Shown piece after piece: positions 23,752-34,314 of a stretch of 64,000 nucleotides of DNA. Source of the DNA: Miltoncostaea sp963762825 (lineage in GTDB: Bacteria; Actinomycetota; Thermoleophilia; Miltoncostaeales; Miltoncostaeaceae); the NCBI GenBank assembly GCA_963762825.1, contig CAVXLZ010000001.1:930001-994000 (forward strand). The letters are read 5' to 3'. Position 1 is the first letter of the stretch. Each line of letters begins with the position of its first letter. Under the pieces are notes generated by a model. It was not told where the DNA came from. It searched no databases and saw nothing but the letters and a program-made list of their open reading frames with translations. A program made the translations under genes and the position numbers.

Positions 23752-26405
23752 CGCGGCTCCAGGGCCGCTCGGGCCGCGGCGATCCGCGCCGTCTGGACGC
23801 GGAAGGGCGAGCAGGAGACGTAGTCGAGGCCGGCCGCGTGGAAGAAGGCCACCGACGCGGGGTCGCCTCCATGTTCGCCGCAGATGCCCAGCTTGATGCC
23901 CGGCTTCTGCGCGCGCGACGAGGCGACCGCCATTTCGACGAGCTTGCCGACACCATCGCGGTCGATCGTCTCGAAGGGGTTGAAGGTGATCACGTTGCTC
24001 TCGAGGTAGTGCGTGAGGAACTTGTTCTCGGCGTCGTCGCGGCTGAATCCGAGGGTCGTCTGCGTGAGGTCGTTGGTGCCGAACGAGAAGAAATCGGCGT
24101 GGCGGGAGATCTCGGCGGCCATCAGGGCGGCGCGCGGCAGCTCGATCATCGTCCCCACGGCGTATTCCACCTCGGTGCCCTGCTCGATCAGGACGATCTC
24201 GGCCACCTCGATCACCTCCGCCCGCATGATCCGCAGCTCCTCCTCGAACCCCACCAGCGGGATCATGATCTCCACGATGGGCGCGTTGCCCGTCTCGCGC
24301 TTGATGACGCACGCGGCGGTCATGATCGCCGCCACCTGCATCCGGTACACGTCCGGCCACTCGATGCCCAGACGGCACCCGCGGGTGCCGAGCATCGGGT
24401 TCTCCTCGTGAAGCTTCTGGACCGCGACGATCTGCGCGGACGCCTCGGCATCGGGCGCCCCGGTGGCCTTCGCCACGGCGACGCGCTCGGAGAGCTCGAT
24501 CAGGCTGGGCAGAAACTCGTGCAGCGGCGGATCCAGCAGGCGGATGGTCACCGGCAGGCCGGCCATCGCCCGGAAGATGCCCTCGAAGTCCCGCTCCTGG
24601 AACACCCGCAGCTTGGCGAGGTACTGCACGCGCTCGGCCGCGTCGTCGGCCATGATCATCTGCTGCACGATGGGCAGCCGGTCGTCTCCCTGGAACATGT
24701 GCTCGGTGCGGCAGAGGCCGATTCCCTGCGCCCCGAACCCGCGTGCGCGGGTCGCATCCTCAGGCGTGTCGGCGTTTGCGCGCACCGACAGGGTGCGCGC
24801 GCGATCGGCCCACTCGAGGATCTCGGCGAGGTGGGGGTTGTCCGGGTCCGGCGGCACGAGCGGCGCATCGCCCGCGAACACGGTCCCGGTGGTGCCGTCG
24901 ATGGTCATGCGGTCGCCCTCGCGGAACACGACGTCACCGACGGACATCGTCCCGTCGTCGCGGAAGCGGATCGCCGTCACCCCGCAGACGGCCGGCTTGC
25001 CCATGCCGACGGCGACGATCGCCGCGTGACTGGTCTTGCCGCCACGGGCGGTGAGGATGCCCTGGGCCTCGATCATGCCGTGGAAGTCGTCGGGGGTCGT
25101 CTCATCGCGCACCAGGATCACCTGCTCGCCGGCCCTGCCGAGGCGCTCCGCCTCGTCGGCCGTGAACACGACGGCGCCGACGGCCGCCCCCGGTGAGGCG
25201 TTGACGCCCTTTCCGAGTGGCTCCGAGGCCCGCACCAGGTCGAGCTGGGGAAGAAGCAGCTGGCGCACCTGGTCGGGATCGACCAACGACACGAGCGCCT
25301 CCTCCTCGCCGATCACGCCTTCGGCCACCAGATCCACCGCGATCCTGACCATCGCCTGCGCGCTGCGCTTCCCGTTGCGCGTCTGCAGCATGTACAGGGA
25401 GCCGTCCTCGATCGTGAACTCGACGTCCTGCATGTTGCGGTAGGTCTTCTCGAGGTGGCCCATCGTCTGGATCAACTGGTCGTACGCCGCGGGGATCTCG
25501 TCCCGGAGCTCGATCAAGGGGCGCGGGGTGCGGATCCCCGCGACCACGTCCTCGCCCTGCGCGTTGATGAGGAAGTCGCCGAAGGGCTCGCCCTTCTCGC
25601 CCGTCACGTTGTTGCGCGTGAACGCCACCCCGGTGCCCGAGTTCGGCCCGGTGTTGCCGAACACCATCTGCTGCACGTTGACGGCCGTGCCCAGGTCGTG
25701 ATCGATGCGGTGAAGGCGCCGGTAGTCGCGCGCGCGCCGGTTGTCCCACGACTCGAACACCGCCCGGATCGCCGCGTCGAGCTGCTCGCGCGGATCCTGG
25801 GGGAAGGGCTCCCCCCGGTGCTCGCGGTAGATGTCCTTGAAGACGTCGGCCAGATGGCGCAGGTCCTCGGCCGACAGGTCGACGTCCTGTTCCACGCGCC
25901 GCCGGGCCTTCATCGCCGACAGGGCCTTCTCGAAGTGCGCCTTGCCGACCTCGGCGACCACGTCGCCGAACATCTGGATGAAGCGCCTGTACGAGTCGTA
26001 GGCGAAGCGCGGATTGCCGGTCCGCGCGGTCAGTCCCCGCACGCTGGCATCGTTCAGCCCAAGGTTCAGGACGGTGTCCATCATGCCCGGCATCGAGAAC
26101 TTCGCGCCGCTGCGGACCGACACGAGCAGGGGGTTCTCGGCATCGCCGAGGCGCTTCCCGGCCGCCGCCTCGAGGGATGCGAGGTGCGCGGTGACCTCGC
26201 GCGTGAGGCCCACCGGGAGGGAGTGGTCGGCGCGCAGATACTCGATGCAGGTCTCGGTCGTGATGGTGAAGCCGCGGGGCACGGGCAGGCCGAGCCGCGT
26301 CATCTCGGCGACGTTGGCCCCCTTGCCGCCGAGGAGGTCGCGCATCTCGCGACCCCCCTCCGAGAAGTCGTACACCCGCTTGGTGATCAGGCCTGATCTG
26401 CTCAC
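23748..26405 (-). CDS. ppdK: Pyruvate, phosphate dikinase
   Basis: 885 aa. Interconverts pyruvate + ATP + Pi and PEP + AMP + PPi. The nucleotide domain starts DLLGGKGANVAEMTRLGLPV; the swivelling phosphohistidine domain has GGKTSHAAIVAVGMGKPAVC; the PEP/pyruvate TIM barrel shows GLCRTEHMFQ, FFSFGTNDLTQTTLGFSRDD and the catalytic Cys in YVSCSPFRV. GTG start at 26403-26405 overlaps the glyS stop. The regulatory kinase/phosphatase (DUF299) that sits near glyS-dnaG in Firmicutes is absent here; PPDK itself occupies that position. It may act in gluconeogenesis or PPi-linked glycolysis. Confidence 0.96.
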   Translation of the reverse strand: MSRSGLITKRVYDFSEGGREMRDLLGGKGANVAEMTRLGLPVPRGFTITTETCIEYLRADHSLPVGLTREVTAHLASLEAAAGKRLGDAENPLLVSVRSGAKFSMPGMMDTVLNLGLNDASVRGLTARTGNPRFAYDSYRRFIQMFGDVVAEVGKAHFEKALSAMKARRRVEQDVDLSAEDLRHLADVFKDIYREHRGEPFPQDPREQLDAAIRAVFESWDNRRARDYRRLHRIDHDLGTAVNVQQMVFGNTGPNSGTGVAFTRNNVTGEKGEPFGDFLINAQGEDVVAGIRTPRPLIELRDEIPAAYDQLIQTMGHLEKTYRNMQDVEFTIEDGSLYMLQTRNGKRSAQAMVRIAVDLVAEGVIGEEEALVSLVDPDQVRQLLLPQLDLVRASEPLGKGVNASPGAAVGAVVFTADEAERLGRAGEQVILVRDETTPDDFHGMIEAQGILTARGGKTSHAAIVAVGMGKPAVCGVTAIRFRDDGTMSVGDVVFREGDRMTIDGTTGTVFAGDAPLVPPDPDNPHLAEILEWADRARTLSVRANADTPEDATRARGFGAQGIGLCRTEHMFQGDDRLPIVQQMIMADDAAERVQYLAKLRVFQERDFEGIFRAMAGLPVTIRLLDPPLHEFLPSLIELSERVAVAKATGAPDAEASAQIVAVQKLHEENPMLGTRGCRLGIEWPDVYRMQVAAIMTAACVIKRETGNAPIVEIMIPLVGFEEELRIMRAEVIEVAEIVLIEQGTEVEYAVGTMIELPRAALMAAEISRHADFFSFGTNDLTQTTLGFSRDDAENKFLTHYLESNVITFNPFETIDRDGVGKLVEMAVASSRAQKPGIKLGICGEHGGDPASVAFFHAAGLDYVSCSPFRVQTARIAAARAALEPR

Positions 26406-28487
26406 CGCGCCCCTCCCCCGTCGGTCACCTTCGAGAAATCGGAAACCTGCTCGAAAACGCCGAGAGCCTTGTCCACCAGGCCGTGGCGCCGCGCCTTCAC
26501 ATCCGGGTCGTCCGCGTTGACCATCACCGCGACGAAGAAGCGGCCGACCTCCTGCTCGAGTGGCGCGAGCGCGGCGAACGCGGAGCTGAACGCGCGCGCC
26601 TCGCGCGCCTGAGCCACCCGCTGCGCCGCGGTGTCGATCGCCTGGTCCAGAGCGATCTCGTCGGGGCCGTCGGCGCCGCGGTACGGGGCCCGCGAGGGCT
26701 CTCCCACGATCACCTTGGCAAGCCGCATGAAGGCGGCGCGGACCGCGGCGAACTCCTCCGCGCCCTTCGCGGCGTTCACGCCCCGGGCCCACGTCGCCGT
26801 CGCCGGAATGCTGCCGAGGCCGGCGCCCTTGGCCGCCTCGAGCGCCTCGATGCCCACGCCCTCGCCGCCGAGGAGGTGGCCGAGGCGATCCAGAACGAAG
26901 TCGCGGACCTTCGTGGCGGTGTCGTCCCTCCCGCTCAGGAGATCGGCGCCCTGGCCCTCGAAGCGGGACCAGGCCTCCTGGAGCAACGGCATGAGGTCGA
27001 TGTCCCAGTCGGCGTCGAGACCGATCCTGACCAGGCCCATGGCCGCCCGGCGCAGGCCGTAGGGGTCCTTCGATCCGGTCGGGATCTCGTTGACCGCGAA
27101 GGCCCCGACGAGGTTGTCGATCTTCTCCGCCGCGGCGAGGAGGGCGCCCGTCCGCGCCGACGGCAGCGGCGAGTCCGGCCCCTCGGGCAGGTACTGCTCC
27201 TCCACCGCGGTCGCCACCGCGGGGTCGACCCCCTCGCGGCGGGCGTACTCGGCGGCCACGTAGCCCTCGAGCTCGGAGAACTCGGCCACCAGAACGGCGC
27301 CCTGGTCGGCCTTGGCGAGCCGCGCGGCGTGCTCGGCGGCCGCCCGGCCCGCGGCGTCGACCCCGAGCGCGTCGGCCAGCGCCGCGACTCCCGCGACGAG
27401 GCGGTCGCGCTTGTCGGCCATCGTGCCGAGGCGCTTGTGGAAGACGATCGTGTCGAGGCGCCCGTCGAGCGCCCCGAGACCGGCCTCGAGGTCCTTGTCG
27501 AAGCTGAACTCGGCGTCCTGCAGGCGAGCGTCGAGCACGCCTTCGTTACCACGCGTGATAACGAAGGCGTGGACGGGATCGCCATTTGATACGGCGAGGA
27601 ATGCGGGAAGCAGATCTCCGGAGGCGTCGCGCAGGGGGAAGTAGCGCTGGTGCCCCTGCATGGCGGTGACGAGCACGCGGGCCGGCAGCCGGAGGTGGCG
27701 CTCGTCGAAGCGGCCGGTGATGACACTCGGCCACTCGACGAGGAAGACCACCTCCTCGAGCTTTCCGCCCGGATCGCTCCATGCGCCGCCGGCCGCGAGG
27801 GCGGCGGCGTCGAGTCCGGCCAGGATCGTGGCGCGGCGCTCATCGTGGCCGGCGATCACCGCCACCGAGCGCAGGTCGTCGGGGTAGGTCGAGGCGGAGG
27901 CGATCGTCACCGGCTCCCCCAGGAAGCGGTGGCCCTGGCTGACCTCGCCGGCCCTCAGCCCGTGGAGGTCGAAGGGGATCGTACGATCGCCGACCTTTGC
28001 GACGATCCACCGCACCGGGCGGGAGAAGCGCAGGCCCGTGCCCGCTCCCCACCGCATGGTTTTCGAGAAACGCAGCCCGTTGACGATCCGCCCGGCGATG
28101 TCGGGCACCAACTCGGCCAGGGGGCGGGCCTTCTGCGCGATCTCGGCGAAGACGAAATCGCGCCCGCCGTCGTCGCGGACCACCAGATCGCCCACCCCGA
28201 TGCCCTGGCCGCGGGCGAAGCCCTCGGCGGCCCGGGTAGGGGCCCCGTCGGAGCCGAAGGCGGCGCTCGCCGCCGGGCCTCGAACCGAGCGGGAGGCCGC
28301 GGCGAGCTCGACGGGGAGGCCGGCTCCGTGGACCGCGAAGCGCCGCGGCGCGACCGAGACGGTGGCGGTCAGTCCGCCGCCGAGGCCCACCGCGGCGAGG
28401 GCGGCGGTGTAGAGACGGGGCACCTGCTCCACGATCTCGCGGCAGGCGCTGGAGGGGAGCTCCTCGCAGCCGACCTCGAGGAGGAGA

Positions 28488-28495
<8 letters not shown>
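26402..28495 (-). CDS. glyS: Glycyl-tRNA synthetase beta subunit
   Basis: 697 aa. Start MPDLLLEVGCEELPSSACREIVEQ, then FSKTMRWGAGTGLRFSRPVR and KRLGTMADKRDRLVAGV are signatures of the tRNA-binding beta subunit of the alpha2beta2 enzyme; a C-terminal anticodon-binding region contains FFVAVMVNADDPDVKARRHG. The ATG overlaps glyQ by 8 nt. Most actinomycetes have the single-chain GlyRS, so the two-subunit form is a useful lineage marker. Confidence 0.96.
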
Positions 28496-29360
<865 letters not shown>

Positions 29361-29442
29361 GACGCGGGAGTGTACCCACCCTCGGGAGACCGATGGCCCG
29401 CCCGCTTGACCGCGGACCCACCAGCCGCGTCAATGGAGGGCG

Positions 29443-31746
29443 GTGTCCTCCCTGTCCCGCCCTCCGCTCCTCGAGACCAAGCTCCGCGCCCCGGGCGCAC
29501 GCCCCGGAACCGTGCCGCGCCCGATGCTCATCGAGCGCCTCGACCGCGCGGTGGCCGCGCATCCGGTCACGCTGGTGAGCGCCGCCGCCGGGTGGGGCAA
29601 GAGCACGCTGGTGGGCGAGTGGCTCGCGGGTAACGAGGGAGCCTGCGCCTGGCTGGCGCTCGACCCCGGCGACGACGACCCGGCACGCTTCTGGCGCTAC
29701 CTCGCCGAATCGCTGCACCGCGCCGGGGTGGCGGTCGACGACCAGGCCGTCGGGGCCCTCTCGGGCAGCTCGGAGATGCGCGAAGCCGGGCTGGCGATCC
29801 TCCTGAACGCCGTCGCCGACGGGGGCGCGCAGACGACGATCGTGCTCGACGACCTCCACTGCATCACCGAGCCCACGATCCACCTGGGGATCGCCTTCAT
29901 CGTCGAGAACCTCCCCGAGGCCCTGCGGCTCGTGGTGATCACGCGCAGCGATCCCCCCATCGGCCTCGCCCGGCTGCGGGCGCGCGGCCACCTCGCGGAG
30001 ATCCGCGCCGACGAGCTCCGCTTCGACGACCACGAGGCCGCGGCTCTGCTTGACAGGGCGATCGGCCTCGAGCTGCCCGGGGCGCAGGTCGCGGCGTTGC
30101 GGACGCGCACCGAGGGGTGGGCCGCCGGTCTCTATCTGGCCGGGCTCTCGCTGAGAGGCCGCGACGATCCCGCGGGCTTCATCGACGACTTCGCCGGCGA
30201 CGACCGGCTCGTGGTCGACTTCCTGGGGGCGGAGGTGCTGGAGGGTCTGACCTCCGAGCGCCGGGATTTCCTGCTGCGCACGGCGATCCTGAGCCGGCTG
30301 ACCGGGCCTCTGTGCGACGCGGTCACCGGCGCGACCGGCTCGGCGCGGATCCTGATCGAGCTCGAGCGGTCGAATCTCTTCCTCGTCCCGCTCGACAACC
30401 GCCGCGAGTGGTACCGCTACCACCACCTCTTCGGTGAGCTCCTGCGCCACGAGATCTCCCTGACCGATCCGGACGCACTCGCCGAGCTGCACCGGCGCGC
30501 GGCCGATTGGCACCTGGCCGCCGGAGCCATCGACGAGGCCGTCCACCACTCGGCGGCCGCCGGCGACCTCGACGGGGCGGCCGACCTGATCGCCGAGCAC
30601 TGGAGCGGGTACGAGCGCAGCGGCTGGACCGCCACCACCGAGCGCTGGCTTTCTCTGCTCCCGGCCGAGCGGGTTCGCTCCGATCCCCGTCTGTGCCTGG
30701 CGGAGGCGCTCATCCGCCTGAACCTCGGGCGGCCGGACGACGCCGCGCCATGGCTCGACGCCGCAGAGCACGCCACGCACTCGACGCGGGCGCCGGGCGA
30801 CCCCGGGCTCATGGCAGGGGGCCTTGCCGCCGGCCGCTCGCTGGAGCGACTCCTCGCCGGAGACCACACCTCCGCCGTCGCGCACGGGCGCAGAGCTCTC
30901 GCGCTGACCTCCGCGGCCGCCCCGTGGTGGCGATGCCTGGCCTGCATGGCCCTCGGCATCGCGCTCCACGCCGTCGATGAGACCGCCGCTGCGTATCCGG
31001 TCCTCGAGGAAGCCGTCGCCGCGGGCGGCGAGTGCGGCGCGTCGGCACTCGTGGTGGTGTCGCTGAGCCACATGGCCGACGAGGACTTCCGGCGGGGCGA
31101 CCTCGACCTCTCGGAAGCCCGCGCGCGCGAAGCGATCGCTCTCGCCGCGCACGAGCGCCACGCCGAGTACCCGCATGCAGCCGGCGCCCACGTCAACCTG
31201 GCCCGGACACTGGCGGCGCGCGGATGGATAGCCGAGGCCACCGAGGAGGCCGAGCGGGGGGTGCGGCTCGCACGACGGGGTCGGGCCCCGACGGAGCTCG
31301 CCCACACCCTCGTCGTGAGGGGCGAGGTCAGCCTCATGGCCGGGGAACCCGCGGTGGCCCTCGAGCGCGCCGTCGAGGCCCGCGAGTTGGCCTCCGTCGC
31401 ACGCGAGGCGACGCACCTGCATCGCCTGATCGACGCCCTGGAGGCTCGCGCGGGTGGAGAGCCGAGGGGGTCCGCCAAGGACGCCGCCGGCGACCTGACC
31501 GACCGGGAGCTCGCCGTGCTCCGCCGGCTCACCGGGAGCGGGTCGGCGCGTGAGATCGCGGCCGACCTCTACGTCTCCCACAACACGGTGAAGACCCAGT
31601 TGCGGTCGATCTACCGCAAGCTCGGGGTCGCGACCCGCGGCGAGGCCGTCCGCCGCGCCAGAGAGCGGGGCATCCTGCCCCGCTCTCTGGCCTCGCCGGT
31701 CAGCTCGAGCTCGCGGGCGCCGGCGCGGCCGGGGCGCTCTCGCTGA
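29443..31746 (+). CDS. MalT-like (LAL) ATP-binding LuxR-family transcriptional regulator
   Basis: 767 aa. N-terminal STAND/AAA ATPase domain with Walker A SAAAGWGKSTLVGEW (47-60) and Walker B TIVLDDLH, a winged-helix region (WYRYHHLFGELLRHE), a TPR-like helical sensor domain (~residues 350-660) and a C-terminal LuxR helix-turn-helix (DRELAVLRRLTGSGSAREIA, LYVSHNTVKTQLRSIYRKLG). Such regulators are activated by an inducer bound to the TPR region. GTG start behind GGAGGG. The last 47 nt overlap the 3' end of the convergent MMPL gene. The target and inducer are unknown. Confidence 0.92.
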   Translation: MSSLSRPPLLETKLRAPGARPGTVPRPMLIERLDRAVAAHPVTLVSAAAGWGKSTLVGEWLAGNEGACAWLALDPGDDDPARFWRYLAESLHRAGVAVDDQAVGALSGSSEMREAGLAILLNAVADGGAQTTIVLDDLHCITEPTIHLGIAFIVENLPEALRLVVITRSDPPIGLARLRARGHLAEIRADELRFDDHEAAALLDRAIGLELPGAQVAALRTRTEGWAAGLYLAGLSLRGRDDPAGFIDDFAGDDRLVVDFLGAEVLEGLTSERRDFLLRTAILSRLTGPLCDAVTGATGSARILIELERSNLFLVPLDNRREWYRYHHLFGELLRHEISLTDPDALAELHRRAADWHLAAGAIDEAVHHSAAAGDLDGAADLIAEHWSGYERSGWTATTERWLSLLPAERVRSDPRLCLAEALIRLNLGRPDDAAPWLDAAEHATHSTRAPGDPGLMAGGLAAGRSLERLLAGDHTSAVAHGRRALALTSAAAPWWRCLACMALGIALHAVDETAAAYPVLEEAVAAGGECGASALVVVSLSHMADEDFRRGDLDLSEARAREAIALAAHERHAEYPHAAGAHVNLARTLAARGWIAEATEEAERGVRLARRGRAPTELAHTLVVRGEVSLMAGEPAVALERAVEARELASVAREATHLHRLIDALEARAGGEPRGSAKDAAGDLTDRELAVLRRLTGSGSAREIAADLYVSHNTVKTQLRSIYRKLGVATRGEAVRRARERGILPRSLASPVSSSSRAPARPGRSR

Positions 31747-33859
31747 AGCCGATCCGCTCGTGCAGGCGGCGCAGCGGGCGTGGCGCCCACCAGTTCCAGC
31801 GGCCGAGCAGACCCATCAGTGACGGAACCAGCAGAGCCCTGATGATCGTGGCGTCGATCAGCACGGCGAGCGCCGTCCCCACCCCGAGCTCCTTGATCAG
31901 GGTGATCCGGGAGGTCGCGAACGCGCCGATCGCGATCGCGAACAACAGCGCCGCGGCCGTCACGATCCGGCCGGTCCGCTGCAGGCCGATCGCGACCGCC
32001 TCGGAGGTGCCGGCCCCGCCGTCGTGCGCCTCCTTGATGCGCGACAGGAGGAAGACCGCGTAGTCGGTGGAGAGGCCGAAGGCCATCGCGCCGAGGAGGA
32101 TCGGTTGGGTGAGGTCCAGCGCGCCGACGGCGTCGTAGCTGAGGAGCCCCTCGAGCCGCCCGTCCTGGAAGATCCAGACCAGGAGCCCGAGGGTGGCGCC
32201 GAGGGTGAGCAGGTTCATCAGCACCGCCTTGAGCGGCAGCACCACCGACCCGGTCATGACGAAGAGCGCGACCACGGTCGTCAACGCGATGAGCCCGATC
32301 GCCCACGGCAGGTGCGCTGCGAGGCTGTCCTTCTGGTCGAGGAAGCTGGCGCCGAGGCCGCCGACGAGCGTCGGGTAGGGAGCCGGGGTCTCGCGGATGT
32401 CGGCGACCAGCCTCTGGCCGGCTGCGGAGAGGCCCTCCCCTTCGCCGTACACGTCGATCCGCCAGGTCCCCGCGCCGACGATCGCCGGGGGTGTGACACC
32501 TGTCGTACCCGGGAGGGCTGCGAGCTCTCGCGCGTACCCTGCGATCGCGGCGCGCGCGGCGGGCGAGTCGGGGGCGTCGATCGCGATGTAGTTGGGATCG
32601 CTGCGATCCTGCGGGAAATCCCGGGAGATCGTGTCGGCCACCTGACGGCCCGTCGCGCTGGTGGGGAGCACGCTGGAATCGACCGATGTGAAGTTGATAC
32701 CGAACGCCGGGAGGGCGACCACCACGAGCACGATCGCGGTGGCAGCAGCGACGGTGCCCGGGCGCCGCATGACCGAGCGCGAGAGGCGGTACCAGAAGCC
32801 TGAGGTGATCTCCCGATCGGCCGCCTCGCTGTGGCGGCGCCAGGCCTTCGGGGCGAGGGAGTTGATGCGCGCCCCGAGCAGGACGAGAACTGCCGGCAGC
32901 ACCACGAGGGCGACCACGGCCGCCACGAGCGCCACCATCACCCCGGCGATCCCCATCGAGAAGAGGAATCGCTGCGGGAACACCATCAGCCCCGCGAGGG
33001 CGGCCGCCACCGTGACGGCACTGAACAGGACGCTCTTGCCTGCGGTCTGCATCGTGCGCGAGAGCGCCGTCGCGCCCGGCCCGTGGGCCGCCATCTCCTC
33101 TCGGTAGCGCGAGACGATCAGAAGGCTGTAGTCGATCGCGAGGCCGAGGCTGAGGCCGATCGCCAGGTTCAGGGCGTAGATCGAGAGGGTTCGCAGCTCG
33201 TTGAAGAGCCCGATCGCCAGGAAGGAGCCGAAGATGACGAGGGCCCCCATCAGCGAGGGCAGGAGGGCCGCGATCACTCCGCGGAAGACCCAGAGCGACA
33301 GGAGGAAGATCAGCGGGAAGGCGAGCGCCTCGGCCCTGGCGAGATCCTCGCCGATGATCGTCCCCACCTCGTCGCCGATGATCGCGGCCCCGCCCAGGGT
33401 CACCGTGGCATCGCGGCCGAGGCCGCTGCGAAGGCGGTTCGCGGCGGTCTCGGCCGCGTCGTCGCTGATCGGCCGGAAGAAGACCGCCATGTAGGAGGCC
33501 TTCCCGTCCCTCGAGACGAGAGCCTCGCCTCCGCCCGTGAAGGCGCTCACGACCTGCGCGACGTCCGGGTCAGCGGCGATGGTCGCGGCGGTCCGCTCCA
33601 CGGCGGCGCGCCCGGGGCCGCTGCGCACGTCGCTGCCCGGCTGCACGAGGGCGATCACGCCCGGCCCGGGATTGGCTCCACTGGCCTGCTCGAGGCTCTC
33701 GCGGGCGTGGACCCACTCCGAGTCGGGGTCCTCGAAGCCGGCGCTGGTCAGGTTGCCCGTCAGTGGACCTCCTACGAGGACCGCGACGACCATGAAGGCG
33801 ATCGCGAGGGCGACGACCCTCCATGGGCGGCGGGCGAGGAGAGCGGCTAGGCGTGACAT
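31700..33859 (-). CDS. MMPL/RND-family membrane transporter
   Basis: 719 aa with twelve predicted membrane spans in two repeats, each holding a large extracytoplasmic loop. The proton-relay/MMPL motifs are GLSLGLAIDYSLLIVSRYRE in the first half and AMAFGLSTDYAVFLLSRIKE in the second. The family exports lipids, siderophores or drugs. The start ATG at 33857-33859 overlaps the stop of the 75-aa gene (TGATG). A divergent TetR gene and a 37-bp palindrome upstream suggest TetR repression. The 3' end overlaps the LuxR gene by 47 nt. Confidence 0.93.
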   Translation of the reverse strand: MSRLAALLARRPWRVVALAIAFMVVAVLVGGPLTGNLTSAGFEDPDSEWVHARESLEQASGANPGPGVIALVQPGSDVRSGPGRAAVERTAATIAADPDVAQVVSAFTGGGEALVSRDGKASYMAVFFRPISDDAAETAANRLRSGLGRDATVTLGGAAIIGDEVGTIIGEDLARAEALAFPLIFLLSLWVFRGVIAALLPSLMGALVIFGSFLAIGLFNELRTLSIYALNLAIGLSLGLAIDYSLLIVSRYREEMAAHGPGATALSRTMQTAGKSVLFSAVTVAAALAGLMVFPQRFLFSMGIAGVMVALVAAVVALVVLPAVLVLLGARINSLAPKAWRRHSEAADREITSGFWYRLSRSVMRRPGTVAAATAIVLVVVALPAFGINFTSVDSSVLPTSATGRQVADTISRDFPQDRSDPNYIAIDAPDSPAARAAIAGYARELAALPGTTGVTPPAIVGAGTWRIDVYGEGEGLSAAGQRLVADIRETPAPYPTLVGGLGASFLDQKDSLAAHLPWAIGLIALTTVVALFVMTGSVVLPLKAVLMNLLTLGATLGLLVWIFQDGRLEGLLSYDAVGALDLTQPILLGAMAFGLSTDYAVFLLSRIKEAHDGGAGTSEAVAIGLQRTGRIVTAAALLFAIAIGAFATSRITLIKELGVGTALAVLIDATIIRALLVPSLMGLLGRWNWWAPRPLRRLHERIGFSESAPAAPAPASSS

Positions 33860-34086
33860 CAGGCCTCCAGGGGGCTGTGTGGGGTGTCGTGCAGCTGCTC
33901 GACCCGGACGACCACGAGCCCGAGATTACCGAGAGCCAGGAGGAGATCACCGAGGATCGGCGCCCCGGGGGAGCCGGCCGAGAGCGTGGTGCGTCCGGCG
34001 TCGACGCCGCGGCTCAGCCCGGGGAACCCCCGGCAGAACCGCTCGCTCATGACCCCGTCCACCGTGACCCGGTACCCCTCGTCCAT
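33859..34086 (-). CDS. Small protein (75 aa) coupled to the MMPL transporter
   Basis: Start MDEGYRVTVDGVMSERFCRG behind a strong GGAGG site; the stop overlaps the MMPL start (TGATG). The arrangement YRVTVDGVMSERF, then PILGDLLLALGNLGLVVVRV resembles a small single-domain alpha/beta protein seen widely in actinobacteria, without known function. It is the first gene of the putative TetR-controlled operon, so it is probably made together with the exporter. Confidence 0.65.
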   Translation of the reverse strand: MDEGYRVTVDGVMSERFCRGFPGLSRGVDAGRTTLSAGSPGAPILGDLLLALGNLGLVVVRVEQLHDTPHSPLEA

Positions 34087-34157
34087 CTTCCGACCTCCAT
34101 AAGCACGACCGCTGTGACACCGCCACTCTCGACATCCCCGGGGTGAGCGGTCATCAC

Positions 34158-34194
34158 CCCCGATCGATTTCACCCGGGGTGAAATCGATCGGGG
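34158..34194. promoter_or_regulatory. Perfect 37-bp palindrome, candidate TetR operator
   Basis: An 18-bp arm CCCCGATCGATTTCACCC (34158-34175), a central G, and the exact inverted arm (34177-34194), with no mismatch. It lies in the 228-bp gap between the divergent tetR (start 34315) and the MMPL operon (start 34086). A second, partial inverted repeat, GGGGTGA-7 nt-TCACCCC at 34140-34160, abuts it and shares the GGGGTGA half-site. Size and position fit autoregulation and repression of the exporter by the adjacent TetR. Confidence 0.8.
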
Positions 34195-34314
34195 CAGGAA
34201 TCGGCGCCCTCTCCCAGGTGCCGACCGTTCTCCCTCTCGACGGGGCATGAAAGAGCCGAAAGACCATTTCATAGGGTTCTTGGAGAAGACCGCCCGGTCG
34301 GTTATCGTCGATGC

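Noticed and set aside
29361..29442. T-box riboswitch before glyQ
   Set aside because: The gap is only 82 bp and no T-box sequence (TGGNACCGCG) or specifier stem was seen.
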